NCBI RefSeq assembly: GCF_008831285.2
Contig: NC_045143.1
Location: 5,899,503-5,963,502 of the forward strand
Direction: 5' to 3'
DNA from: Nymphaea colorata
Taxonomy: Eukaryota; Streptophyta; Magnoliopsida; Nymphaeales; Nymphaeaceae
DNA length: 64,000 bases
Part shown: piece after piece, positions 27,201-37,183 of the stretch
Layout of the letters: every line of letters starts with the position of its first letter
Position numbering within the stretch: the first letter of the stretch is position 1
The notes under the pieces: model-generated
Databases searched by the model: none
What the model saw: the letters and a program-made list of their open reading frames with translations, nothing else
What the model was told of the DNA's origin: nothing
Translations under genes and position numbers: made by a program

Positions 27201-29789
27201 ATCTCCTAAACGGAACAAAAAATACACAAAAATGGCACTGGAGGCAAATTAAAACAAGAACTTTAAAGAAACCACAAAACATAAGCAATAGATTACCAGC
27301 CAAAAAAAGAAAAAAAATTTGCAGCCAGGTTTTACACAGGGAAGGTCCACTACCATCAAGAAATCCCTACAGAAAGTAATGCATCAAAGCAATAGATATT
27401 GGCCTTAAGTTTCTCAGCCAAGAGATATGTGCAAATTTCTGCTTCCATAGTTCACTTTTATCTAATGAAGTATGGTACTCTTGGAAGGTGGAGAGAGAGA
27501 GGGAGAGAGAAAGAAAGGGAGGGAGGAAGATATTTCCATGTAGAAACCAACCATATGTTCCCATGATAAACCTAACAAAATTCCTCTTATATATAAAATA
27601 TATGCATCAAGAGAAAACAGAAAAAGAAATCAATGAAGGAAAACCAAATGTCGTCGTCAACCTCATGAAATTATGTCTTATAAGGAGATGTATAGAGAAA
27701 CCAAAAAAACTGAATTAGCAGGAAAAAAAGAAAAAGCAAACGACATTGTGACACAGAAGCAATCCATTCAAAACGGGTCCCAAAAGGGATCCATTCTATT
27801 TTAGTTCTATTGGATTATATGTTTTCATTTATTAGATTGAGTTTGGACCTTATTATTTTAGTTTCAGATCCAAGATCCAATTAAATAGGAAGCTATACTT
27901 AAAGGGATGTGTATTTCATTTGGAGATTGGTGAAGATGATTAATCAAAAACCCTAATTTATCTTGTTATCTCCTTTTGTTCCTTTCCTTGCTTTCCTTTG
28001 TTTTCGTTCTCTGTTCTTTGTTCAGTTTATTCCTCTGTGGAATTAGAGTGAAAAACTCTAATCACTGTGTCACATTGTCTAAAACATGGTGGATTTGCAG
28101 TCTTATACTGAAGCAAATTTTTCTTAAGAGCTGGAATGGCCACAAAGATACAGTTGCATACAGATGCAGGAGGAGAAAAACAGGATAGATAGTGCTCAAA
28201 TGATAATTTGCTGGTCGTAACCATCTAACCAGTAAGGCATCCAGGATATAGGATGGTTGGGAGGAAGCAACCACAGAATTCCACGTCTGAAAAGCAACAG
28301 TTTTTCATGAAAGCATGCTCTTTAGAGTGTTAGTAAGGGGTAGCATAAAATGTCAGGTCCAGACCATGTTTCATCAATTCTAGATCACGAAAACTTAACC
28401 TTGCTGGTTTTCAGAACTATGTATCACATGTAACTACCAGTCTGAGTAATCAGAAAAACAGAAACAAAAATTCTAAAAATGCTAGAAAATTGCACTAAAG
28501 AAAAGAGAAAGAAAGAAAACCATCAGAATAAATAAATTGTGAAGAATGCAAGACCTTGACGCAGGGTATTTCCCATCATTTAAGCCCTTTGAGCAGTCAG
28601 CAACCTTTGCAGGTAATGCATCTGGGACTTTATCAGAGACCATGGCATTTACTGACGGAGTATTAGGATTGGCTTTCAGCTTTAGAGACCGTGACTTCTC
28701 TCTTGAGCCTTGACCACTTGCGCTAACATTCATATTCCTCCACTTATCCTGAACTAACAAGTATTCACAAAATATGAGCGTCCATGGCGCCAAAATTTTG
28801 AAAATCACATTTCTCAGATTAGCATGGAAAAATTCACAGAACAAGAAAGGAACCATTACGCCTAGTCCGCTTCCCATTCTAATACGAGATTTTCCTCTTC
28901 TCCCATGATGGTTTCCCAACAAGATTTTTACTATTCGACTATCGAAGAAAATATCTCCGCAGCTTCAATTACCATGGTCCGAAAGCTTGTCGGTAGAAAG
29001 ACAATTCAATACAAGGGAAGGAAAAATAAGGGTTGTCTTCCAATAGTTCGGAGAGATTATCAAAGATCGTTAGTCTGACAATTCAGGTTCGAGTTTATCA
29101 ACGATATCACTCCCCAATCCACCTATTCCAATTGCACACACATATTTTTGACTCACAGGCACATGTCAGCTTCGCACAAGTCTTCAAATCACTTCCCTCT
29201 AGTAGGGATCCAGGACGCATAATAGGGAAAGAATCTGAAAGCTACGGGATAGATTCGTAGAAGAGAACAAAAAAGAAAAGATCCGACGACCGGCCGGATA
29301 TTAATTCATACTTCTTCGTGCCCAGCTTCACTAAAGACCAGAAAACAAAGTCCTGATGAACAGTGACCCCTTTCTTTCATTCTATAACGAAGGATTCCAA
29401 AGTTAACTAAAGAAACCAACGGACACAAATTTCCTTCTCTCTGAAGCAAAAAGACCCAAAACAGAAAGGGGGCAGAAGGCAAGAAAAGCAAAAGGATCAA
29501 GATGCTGCAGGACCACGGATTCCAGAAGGACGTTGGAAAGCACCAATAAGAAGTAAAAGGGGATGAAAACTGAGAGATGCAGAACTTTAGAACCCCATGC
29601 TAGGAAAACCAAAATAAGGAATTCCTTCTGAGGTCGTACCTTGAGGTCGATGTTGGAGCGAGCGGCGAGCCAACAGGCGAACTCTGGGTCCTTCTGGATG
29701 TTCCGCCACTTGCCCGCCCCATGCTTGTCTACCCCGGCACGGAGTGCCTCCTCCTCCTCAGCCGTCCATTTCTGTTTCGGAGCTCCCAT
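24274..29789 (-). CDS. TRB: single-Myb-histone (SMH/TRB) telomere-repeat-binding protein
   Basis: Join on the minus strand: 29789-29640, 28748-28555, 27115-27031, 25696-25613, 24668-24386, 24305-24274, giving 275 residues. All junctions are GT-AG and in phase. Order: an N-terminal Myb/SANT domain (starts MGAPKQKWTAEEEEALRAGV, ends with the telobox-type helix IDLKDKWRN across exons 1-2), a Ser/Lys-rich linker, a central histone H1/H5 globular domain (YTEMIFEAFSAL to KIEKVHNGYKV, exons 3-5), and a C-terminal coiled coil (AEAEIKSQMAYKAMLEAER). Plant TRB proteins bind telomeric TTTAGGG repeats and promoter telo-boxes in the nucleus, and recruit chromatin regulators. The protein appears full length, with no missing core element. 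Codon 51 onward depends on splicing because the exon 1 frame runs on into intron 1. Confidence 0.95.
26500..26680. repeat. purine-rich tract in TRB intron 3
   Basis: This is a 130-bp run of almost only G and A on the plus strand (about 26545-26672), so a polypyrimidine tract in the TRB transcript. It explains the low-complexity open frame opposite it. It is not coding. Confidence 0.7.
27948..27956 (+). promoter_or_regulatory. telo-box inside TRB intron 2
   Basis: AAACCCTAA matches the plant telo-box core. It lies in the second intron of the TRB gene, whose product family binds this motif. A single 9-base match can occur by chance. Confidence 0.35.
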
Positions 29790-29812
29790 TATTATTGTTC
29801 TTCTTCTTCGAG

Positions 29813-29850
29813 AAAGAGAGAGAGAGCGCGCGCGCGCGAGAGAGAGAGAG
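29813..29850. repeat. GA-(GC)n-GA compound microsatellite in TRB 5' leader
   Basis: A (GA)n run passes into 13 bases of alternating G and C (29826-29838) and back to (GA)n. It sits 24-60 bases upstream of the TRB ATG on the minus strand, so a CU/CG-rich leader. Alternating GC is a classic Z-DNA-prone sequence. Confidence 0.85.
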
Positions 29851-31169
29851 GGGTCAGTGTCGTGGCGCTTGCTGCTGCAGGATTATGGAGTAACGTTCTT
29901 CGGTAAAGACGGCGAGTACGATGGCCGGCAACGGGAACTGGGTTTTCCTTTGACGGAAGGACGGCGGCATTTGGGGGGAGGAGGAAGCCGGAGGATATCC
30001 GCCGGGATTTAGAAGGCGTTGGCGGCGACGAGGGCCCCGGGATCCCTGCGACAAACCAAAATAGCAAAACTACAGTATAAGCCAACCAATCACCTTTTCA
30101 AAAGTATCACAAGATCTGCACCGTTGGTTTGACCATATTGAATTCGACCAGTTCCTGTCAAATCCACATTCAAATTTATGATTCTGATCCAATTAGCATG
30201 ATCCTTATCAGATCTCAATCAGATGTCGGATTCGGTTATGAAATCGAATATCAAACTCAAATCGAACTAGTGATCAGATCGTAGTCTTTTTATGACATTC
30301 GACAAAATGAATTAAATAAAGCAAAATCATACGTTTGTAGTAAAAGGAAAGGCGTAAAAGAAAGAAAAAATTATGAAAAGGTGCTTAATGTTTAAAGGCA
30401 CATAGCAAAAATTAATCACGACGTTCAAGAGAAGTTCTTATAGAGCCTTTTATTGATAGAAAACCTTTTTTTTTTGTATTAAATAGTAAAAATGCCTCTC
30501 TTCATATTTTATTTTCATTTTTTATATAAAAAAAATTAATGCTTCCTATTAATAGGTTTCTTGTCCGAAATTTCTTTTAAAAGTTAAGCAGCTATATGTT
30601 AATTTTTTAAAGTCCAGCAGTGATTGTTATTTGCCCAAAATTGGGTGGTACTTATTTGCATCTTTGTCACACTAGGAGAATCATTTGATCTTAAAGAACA
30701 ACAAGAACTAGTCAAAAATATTCTTTTTGTAAAGCAAATTACTAAAAAAGGCAAGTCTATAATAAAACAAATAATATGAAAAATGTCAAACTAACTTATT
30801 TTTAATGTGTCAACATTACCTTCACATTTCAACTCAAACAAGGAACATAAACTTGTGAAAATCGCATCAAGATCATGAAAAATCAACATGACTCTATTTG
30901 GCAAATGCAGCTCTCGCTACAAAGTCTGAGTTTGATGCATATGATATTAAGCAAATGATATCATAAATAGGTTCAGTGGGTTTTGGCCAACCATCTCAAA
31001 AAGGAAAAGATTGGCAAGAATCAAGGGGAAAGGATTAGCATTAACGATTTGTTAAGCTCGCGATTAGTTTGTCATTAGCTCGGTTAAAAAAAACCCACCA
31101 AACCATTTATAGGAAAAATCTGTTTGTCTTTCAACACTAAGTATAGATCATCTACTCATCCCCAAAGAC
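29851..31169. other. intergenic between TRB and RALF-like gene 1
   Basis: The left 200 bp are GC-rich and are the probable TRB promoter and leader. About 30120-30290 has GATTCGGTTATGAAATCGAAT-like words shared with 32040-32330 and 41510-41960, suggesting a dispersed repeat. The rest is AT-rich. Sequence from about 31020 onward is shared with the promoter of the second RALF-like gene. Confidence 0.5.
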
Positions 31170-31176
31170 TATAAAT
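31170..31176 (+). promoter_or_regulatory. TATA box of RALF-like gene 1
   Basis: TATAAAT lies 51 bp upstream of the ATG at 31221. The paralogous gene has the same heptamer 47 bp upstream of its ATG, in related flanking sequence, which supports function. Confidence 0.7.
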
Positions 31177-31220
31177 TAGACTGAGAATTCTTCAAGTTTC
31201 AAATCAACCAACATTGTAAG

Positions 31221-31472
31221 ATGGCTCAAGGCAAGTGCATGTTGAGGGCCTTGGTGAGTCTCAGCCTGGCTCTTGTGCTTGCACTTGCATGCTTGACACA
31301 ACCAACTCGCGGCGAGACCAGCCTGAACCCATGTATCTTCTTCACCAATGCTCCCCACATAGGTTGCGAGTTTCCGAAGCCCGGCGGTCCGATACTTCCG
31401 CCGCCGTCGAACAAATATCAACGTTCTTGCTCCACGATAACGCGTTGTGAGAGGGGGACTGTAGACCCATAA
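31221..31472 (+). CDS. RALF-like secreted peptide, four-cysteine form
   Basis: This single-exon 83-residue protein has a clear signal peptide (MAQGK, then a Leu/Ala-rich core to about residue 26, likely cut near Gly31). The mature part has cysteines at 38, 49, 70 and 76. The end, SNKYQRSCSTITRCERG, matches the NPYxRGCSxIxRC end of RALF peptides, with the CX5C spacing of the second disulfide. The first pair is spaced 11, close to the usual 10. The canonical dibasic processing site and YISY-type motif are absent, as in short divergent RALFs. RALFs act outside the cell through CrLRLK1L receptors such as FERONIA; binding here is inference. A second copy lies 3.5 kb downstream. Alternative: another small cysteine-rich peptide family. 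Confidence 0.75.
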   Translation: MAQGKCMLRALVSLSLALVLALACLTQPTRGETSLNPCIFFTNAPHIGCEFPKPGGPILPPPSNKYQRSCSTITRCERGTVDP

Positions 31473-34400
31473 GTGATCCAGTTTCTCCAACTGAATCTAG
31501 GATTCATACCTGTGGAGAAGGCAAGACAAGAACAAGTTAGAAAGAGTTAATGAGAATAATTCTTGATGGAGTTGAAGCACCTAAACACATTGCTTGGAAG
31601 GATGACTCCTCAGTCCCTATATCTTATGAATGTACTTGGTACTTGAGCTTTTGGTTGATGTGTTTGTGTCAATAAGAAATAAATTCAAGGCTTGATTGAT
31701 CTTTGGCTCAAATTAAAATATGTTGGTAACAATGGTGTTCAGTCTTCACTGTTTCTCTCATTGTTTTTTCTTTTTTGGTTGTGGTAATTGCTTCTTTACC
31801 TTGCCTATCTGGAAGAAGAATCCTCAATGACGTGAAAACATAAATCATCCGTCAGTAATTGTTGGCCTTTTCTATCGACAATGTGCTAATGACGATTATT
31901 GGTGCCTTTTACTGACATTTTTTTTTTGGCCCGTCAAGAAAACTGGATTTTAAACTTGTGCCAAGGCAAGGTTAAGGATGTCAATATATCATATTTGAAT
32001 TGGATATCTGGGCCAACAGTTTTGAAAAAAAATAGATATGGAAAAATCTTAATATTTGATTAAGAAATTGGACCAGATTTAGATCTAAGAATTGACATCT
32101 AATTAGATTCATATTCGGATATGCATATCCAATTAGATTCGGATATTCTTTCTAATCAGATTTATTTTTACACAAATATCATATAATGCTTTTACATTTT
32201 GGAAATCAGTCAAAGTTCAGTTTAAAATTTGGATTCGGATAAATCAGATTCAGATATGATTTTTTTTTATTCGTATTTGAAACTGAATATATGAATACCC
32301 TAAGAGTATGCCCGGTTCAAATATGATCTATTAACATCTCTAGGGAAGGTGATGGATGCACGGCGACATAATTAAGGGAATTAATTATATCTATTGTGCT
32401 TAAGATAAACAGGTATAAGGTCTTCCAACCCCATCTTGAAGGAAGTTCGTTTTCTAAAGGGACAATAGTTTGGGATCTCAAGAGAGAATAAAATCTTTTA
32501 ATCTTATATTATCATGCATAGATAGTATTTTGAGCATGCATTTTCAGTCTATATTTTAAATTTATGCTATTAATGTATTTTTCAAGTGGCCCGTCAAAAA
32601 ATATTGAAGCATCCTAGTAGTTGAGATTTTTCTTCAAATGAGAATTTTAAGCATACCTTTTCAATTATTTATACTAGCTAGCAGAAATTTCATGATTTTA
32701 CATATCGCTTTTTTGTTCCAACTCATGAATGCAGGTAGATGACAAATAATATGTTTTAGAAAGTTAATAGTAGATTTTATACCTGTTGACAGAAATGAAC
32801 ATTTATCTTACGAAATACCACACCTTAAACTCTTATGTATCTCAAAAAATTGTAAGTTCAAATAAAAATTTCCAAAAGAAACATCTTTCGAACTGAATCT
32901 TAAATTTAAGATGGATGCAAAATCAAAACTGTTATATTCATTCAATGCCGTCCTTTTCCTTAAAAAGTAAAGCGGGCTGTATACTCTTTTTTACATGTCA
33001 TAAATTAGGCTCTACTTATATTTATATATAAAATTGTGTGATGCAATAACCAAAACATCTTGTTCAATGTAGTTTTACATAACTTATTTGATAAATAAAA
33101 ACTTTTATATCACATCAGTTTATTGTGTAATTAAGAATGAAAAATAAATGGCTCAATATGCATCCCAAACTTGGTTGGCTAAGATTACATGACCGTATTT
33201 TAAGAATATGATCCAAAGCGCTACTTTTAACAGAAAGAATATTTGGGTCGTACCACTCAAATCAGAGCCAAAGCTTCTTCATTTCCCTTACCCTCAGGGT
33301 CCAGAGCTACGTCGTTGTCAGGCGATGAGACAACTGCATGCTTCAACTTGCATGTAGAGCCAATCCAATGAGTCAATTCAGAAATTGTTTTTGAGCAACG
33401 GAATCTTGGAGGATTTAGTTATGGATTAACTAAATCAGCTTTAGAACCGCCCAACCCTAAGCTATTTCATTGAAATTCTAACTATTACTTGATATCTATT
33501 AAGAAATAGACTATAGTTGTCTATTAAAAATAAACCAATGTAACACACATGATTTATTAGTTGTTATTACTGTCTTAATTGCAATTAATTACTTGATATT
33601 TTATGGCAATGTTCCAACTTCATCATCAATTTGTGAAGTATATACATTATAAAAGTTTATGACCTATCCTTGATGAGTCATTGTGTCAACCTGTTAGTCA
33701 TAAAAATTTGAGATATAAGAGGTGCTATAAACCTTGGTAACAGAAAAATCCATAATTTCAGGTTTTCAAGCACATTACGAGTAAGAGAGACACAATGAAC
33801 GCTGAAATATTTCAATTTAATGTATGATCATTCAAATTAAAAAATTTAGATTCCTAAAAGGAAAATGCACCTAACCACAATAAATTTTATATATATATAT
33901 GTGTTGAAACAATTGAGGAACCCTAAGCAAATTAAAAACCTAGGGCGTAATGTATGAATTAATAAGTAAATGGTTGGAGACAACCAATATGTAAACAAAC
34001 ATATTTTTGTGGGACAATGTGGGCAACTGCCAATACAAGCCCGTATGTGGTTGCCCCACTGCCCATAATTCACCTAAACGATTATCAAATTTTATGGCGG
34101 ACTGAGTCTAAGTTACTTAGATATACTTAATATGATTGCTTATTCAATGTTTCCTACGAACTATTATTTTTTTAGTGTGAACAAGTTCTATAGAGACATT
34201 TGGTTGTCGAAGTAATTTGTTGGTATTATATCCCTTAAAATTCTTATTGCAGAGAACGCATATGTTGATATGAACATACACTAATTCAACATATTTGCAT
34301 CATTAAACCAATCAGAAATTATACCGATCTAGTTAACTAAGCAAAATTAAAATCTCATGAATTCATATGGTAGATGTATCCAAAAGCAGTTTAATCTTCA

Positions 34401-34657
34401 AAGAGGCGCAACTTGCATGCATCTTGCTGCAAAAGTCTAAGAAAATGAGAGGAGGTTTTGAACTTACTATTTGAAAACCAAATAAAATGTCTGGGCTCAA
34501 GGGAAGGATTACCTTTAATTTTTTCGGCTAATTATGGTTGAGCATCGTCCATTGGTTGGTTCGGTTAAGAAGGGCCACTAAACTGCTCTTTAATTATAGA
34601 ACAAATCTGTTATTTCTTCGAGACTAAATATGGATTGTTTATCAAATCTCCAAACAC
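31473..34657. other. 3.2-kb AT-rich spacer between RALF-like copies
   Basis: After the 3' UTR of copy 1, about 32040-32330 holds a dispersed repeat rich in GGATTCGGATA-like words. The rest has no credible gene. A short (TA)n run lies at 33890-33900. From about 34495, GGGAAGGATTA begins homology with the copy 1 promoter. Confidence 0.5.
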
Positions 34658-34664
34658 TATAAAT
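34658..34664 (+). promoter_or_regulatory. TATA box of RALF-like gene 2
   Basis: TATAAAT lies 47 bp before the ATG at 34705. It is embedded in CCAAACACTATAAATT, similar to CCCAAAGACTATAAATT in copy 1. Confidence 0.7.
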
Positions 34665-34704
34665 TTCATAACTCTTGGACGATCAAACCAAGCAATAGCT
34701 CAAC

Positions 34705-34899
34705 ATGGCTCAAGCCAAGTCTGTGTTCATGGCTTTGGTGAGCCTACTTCTGGCTCTTGTGCTTGCACTTGCATGCTTGACTCAACCGGTCCTCGGCCAA
34801 GCGGAGCAGCAGGGTAGCGGGATTCTTCCGCAGCCATCAAACAAATATACCCGCGGCTGCTCCTCGATCACACATTGCGACAGGTCGAGCGACCCATGA
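34705..34899 (+). CDS. RALF-like secreted peptide, two-cysteine divergent copy
   Basis: This single-exon 64-residue paralogue of the gene at 31221 has a nearly identical signal peptide (LALVLALACLTQP). The end, PSNKYTRGCSSITHCDR, keeps the YxRGCSxI signature and the second cysteine pair (52 and 58). Relative to copy 1, about 19 residues between the signal peptide and GILP are missing, which removes the first cysteine pair. The frame is intact and the promoter is conserved, so it may be expressed. Whether it still folds or signals as a RALF is open; it could be a decaying duplicate or a modified ligand. Confidence 0.7.
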   Translation: MAQAKSVFMALVSLLLALVLALACLTQPVLGQAEQQGSGILPQPSNKYTRGCSSITHCDRSSDP

Positions 34900-35181
34900 G
34901 AGTTGCAGAGCAGCATGTTCCAGCTTGAATATCCAGGACTGGGAGGGAAAGCTGCTTATCTGATATATATTTTGAATGAGATGTTCTTAAAGCACCTGCA
35001 CCTGTAATTGCATTGTTGATGCATGTTTTATAAATAAGAGATTAAGGAAAGTGTTACCTTGATTCGAGTTAAAATGTGTTGGATCGCAACAGTTTTATGC
35101 TCCTCTTCCGCTTCCTCTTACTTGTTCAATTTATTAGAATGGATGTAAGATTACTTGAATTACTAAGGTATTAAAATGTTT
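34900..35181 (+). other. 3' flank of RALF-like gene 2
   Basis: This is a probable 3' UTR followed by AT-rich sequence, with no other feature seen. Confidence 0.4.
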
Positions 35182-35510
35182 TGAAGGGTTTGACACACCG
35201 GCTCAAGTTAGTGGCTGGTAGACAGACGATTACTAGTTCGAGCGGCATGAGCACCACCGCCACCCTCTTAAAAAGGCCTATCTATGTTAGGACCTTAGGG
35301 GTGAGGGAATGCCTTTAAGGTTTTATACGCCGGAGTAAATCATCAAAGTTTTTGAAGGGGTTGGCACAATGGTCGGAACCGAGTAGGTGGCAAATTCTCA
35401 TCCAGAGACACCAAAAAACATGCTTTATACCACGAAGAGAAGGGTTGGATGGAAGTTCTCCTCTCCTCAGAATGAAATATTTCTCCGACTCATCCATAAA
35501 TAAATCCTAT
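35182..35510 (+). mobile_element. two adjacent tRNA-derived SINE-like segments
   Basis: TTTTGAAGGGTTTGACACACCGG at about 35180 and TTTTGAAGGGGTTGGCACAATGG at about 35350 are the same head sequence in tandem. The first is followed by a TAGACAGACGATTACTAGTTCGAG stretch that resembles a Pol III B box, and it ends near TTTATACGCCGGAGTAAATCATC. The second seems truncated. Related sequences lie on either strand at 45.4, 56.8, 57.9, 58.1 and 59.7 kb. Confidence 0.55.
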
Positions 35511-36394
35511 AAAAAAAAAGTCATTACTACAATAATAGCAAATAAATCCTACTTTTCTAATAATCTGTATATTTCTTTGACAAATTATCCTCACCACGCA
35601 GCTTATGTGGCCTCTTGTAGAATCTGCAGAAAGCTTGTGAAAGCATGCACAAATGGTTCAAATTTGGATCATCCTTGATCCAATTCGATTTAATTGAATT
35701 CCCTGTAATCGAATCCAGATCTGAGGTCATATTCCTGACTTCTTTTTCTTCAAAACCAAATAAATTAAGGAGTAATCGAATTCAGATCTGAGCTCATATT
35801 CTTGTTTTTTGTCTTGAAAACCAAATGTAAAGGGCAACGATGCAGCCGGTTTGGTTTCGAAACCAAATCACATCAATTGCTGCTTGAAAACTATTTTCAA
35901 TTAGCATAAAGTCCATATATGTAACTGAGTTGGATTCTTAGGGGTCTGATATATGGGGTTGGCTTATAAATCTTCAGACCTGACCATATCCAATTAGTAA
36001 TTGGGTCTTTGTTTCTCCGCCAGATCCGTCCAAATGGATCCACTAGTCTGGATATATCCGATCTGTTTACAAATCCAAGTGTAAAGTGACCGTGCCCTTT
36101 AAATTTCTGGGTTTCTGTCTTCAAGAAAGCAAAGTAATTTAACGTTTATATTTATCGGGAGCAATGAAAGAAGTTTGAATGAAGTTGGTTAATTTAACGT
36201 TCAATAAAAGGTTGTGATAGGCTGCAATGGGATCCGTTCAGGGACAGGGGCTGGAAAATATCGGCGATATATATGACACTGGTGATTTTTTGTTTTTTGT
36301 TTTTTTTTTTTCTGGTTTTACTTTTCAACAGAATCGGAATAAAGCAGCGTGTAGCGTGGTTGGTGGGGACAAACAGGGGACTGGGAGACTAATA
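35511..36394. other. spacer upstream of LeuRS
   Basis: The left part is AT-rich with scattered GAATCCAGATCTGAG-like words. The last 150 bp are the probable LeuRS promoter. No gene is seen. Confidence 0.45.
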
Positions 36395-36402
36395 AAACCC
36401 TA
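36395..36402 (+). promoter_or_regulatory. telo-box upstream of LeuRS
   Basis: AAACCCTA lies about 115 bp before the predicted uORF start. Such boxes are common in promoters of plant translation genes. Confidence 0.5.
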
Positions 36403-36480
36403 GTTTGGGGAAGAAATCCTAAATCTTCTCCCGCTGGCACGCTGGGACGCCGTCATTCGGAGGGCTCTCTGGGCGCCCGT

Positions 36481-36488
36481 TAGGGTTT
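36481..36488 (-). promoter_or_regulatory. second telo-box, reverse orientation, LeuRS leader
   Basis: TAGGGTTT on the plus strand (AAACCCTA on the minus) lies 86 bp after the first box, in the probable leader exon. Two boxes this close are less likely to be chance than one. Confidence 0.5.
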
Positions 36489-36510
36489 CTATCCCCAATT
36501 CACCGTATTC

Positions 36511-36695
36511 ATGGTATTGGAGGCTTCGGTTCTCAGGGAGGTCTGTTCTCACGCTTTTCTGATATTGAAAGATGAACTGGTTCTTGTTTTTTTGGTTAAG
36601 TTCGATGAAGTGTTGGGTTTGGTCGCATTCAATTGTGTTGTTGTTGGGAACGTTGGAGACGTGATCCGCTTCTGAAGCTCAGTTTGAGAGTTTGA

Positions 36696-36733
<38 letters not shown>

Positions 36734-37179
36734 CCCCTTGTTCGTTGTTTGGTAATGGTGTATTCTCACCGCGTGAGGATGTTAGGGGGCTGAGACAAGT
36801 TTCATTTCTTGTTTCAATTTTGGTGCAATGTGAATGTTTTGGTGGTCATCCAAATGAATACAGCAATTAAATAGTAGTTGAGAAAAGTGGACTTTCTTTG
36901 GGAGATGAGACTTTTCTTTTTGTAGTCCAAATTTGACGCTGATTGTTCTTTTTCTTCTTTCCGCTTCAAGGGCATCTATCATCAATTTGATGGTCGGACA
37001 GTAGGGTTGGTTGCAATCCTTGTATATGTTTGAGTTGAGATTGCTTATGTCGGGCCTACTTCGTGTAACATTTCAAATATATTGTCGAGTGTGATTTTGT
37101 AACTGCAATTGCTTTAGTTGTTGCTTTCTTGTTTCACGTATTCAAATTTTTCTCCTTCGTACCGTAATGGTTGCAGTAG
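36511..37179 (+). promoter_or_regulatory. LeuRS leader intron and split uORF
   Basis: The predicted leader intron is 36541-37176 (GGGAG|GTCTGT and GGTTGCAG|TAG). Splicing would create a 10-codon uORF: ATG at 36511, nine more codons to 36540, then TAG at 37177-37179. Its stop is only four bases before the main ATG at 37184. The intron contains a (CT)n tract at 36701-36727. If the intron is retained or another donor is used, the uORF changes. Confidence 0.45.
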
Positions 37180-37183
37180 CGAG

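Noticed and set aside
37118-37183. 22-codon N-terminal extension of LeuRS
   Set aside because: It begins with TTG, contains the predicted leader splice acceptor and does not resemble the family.
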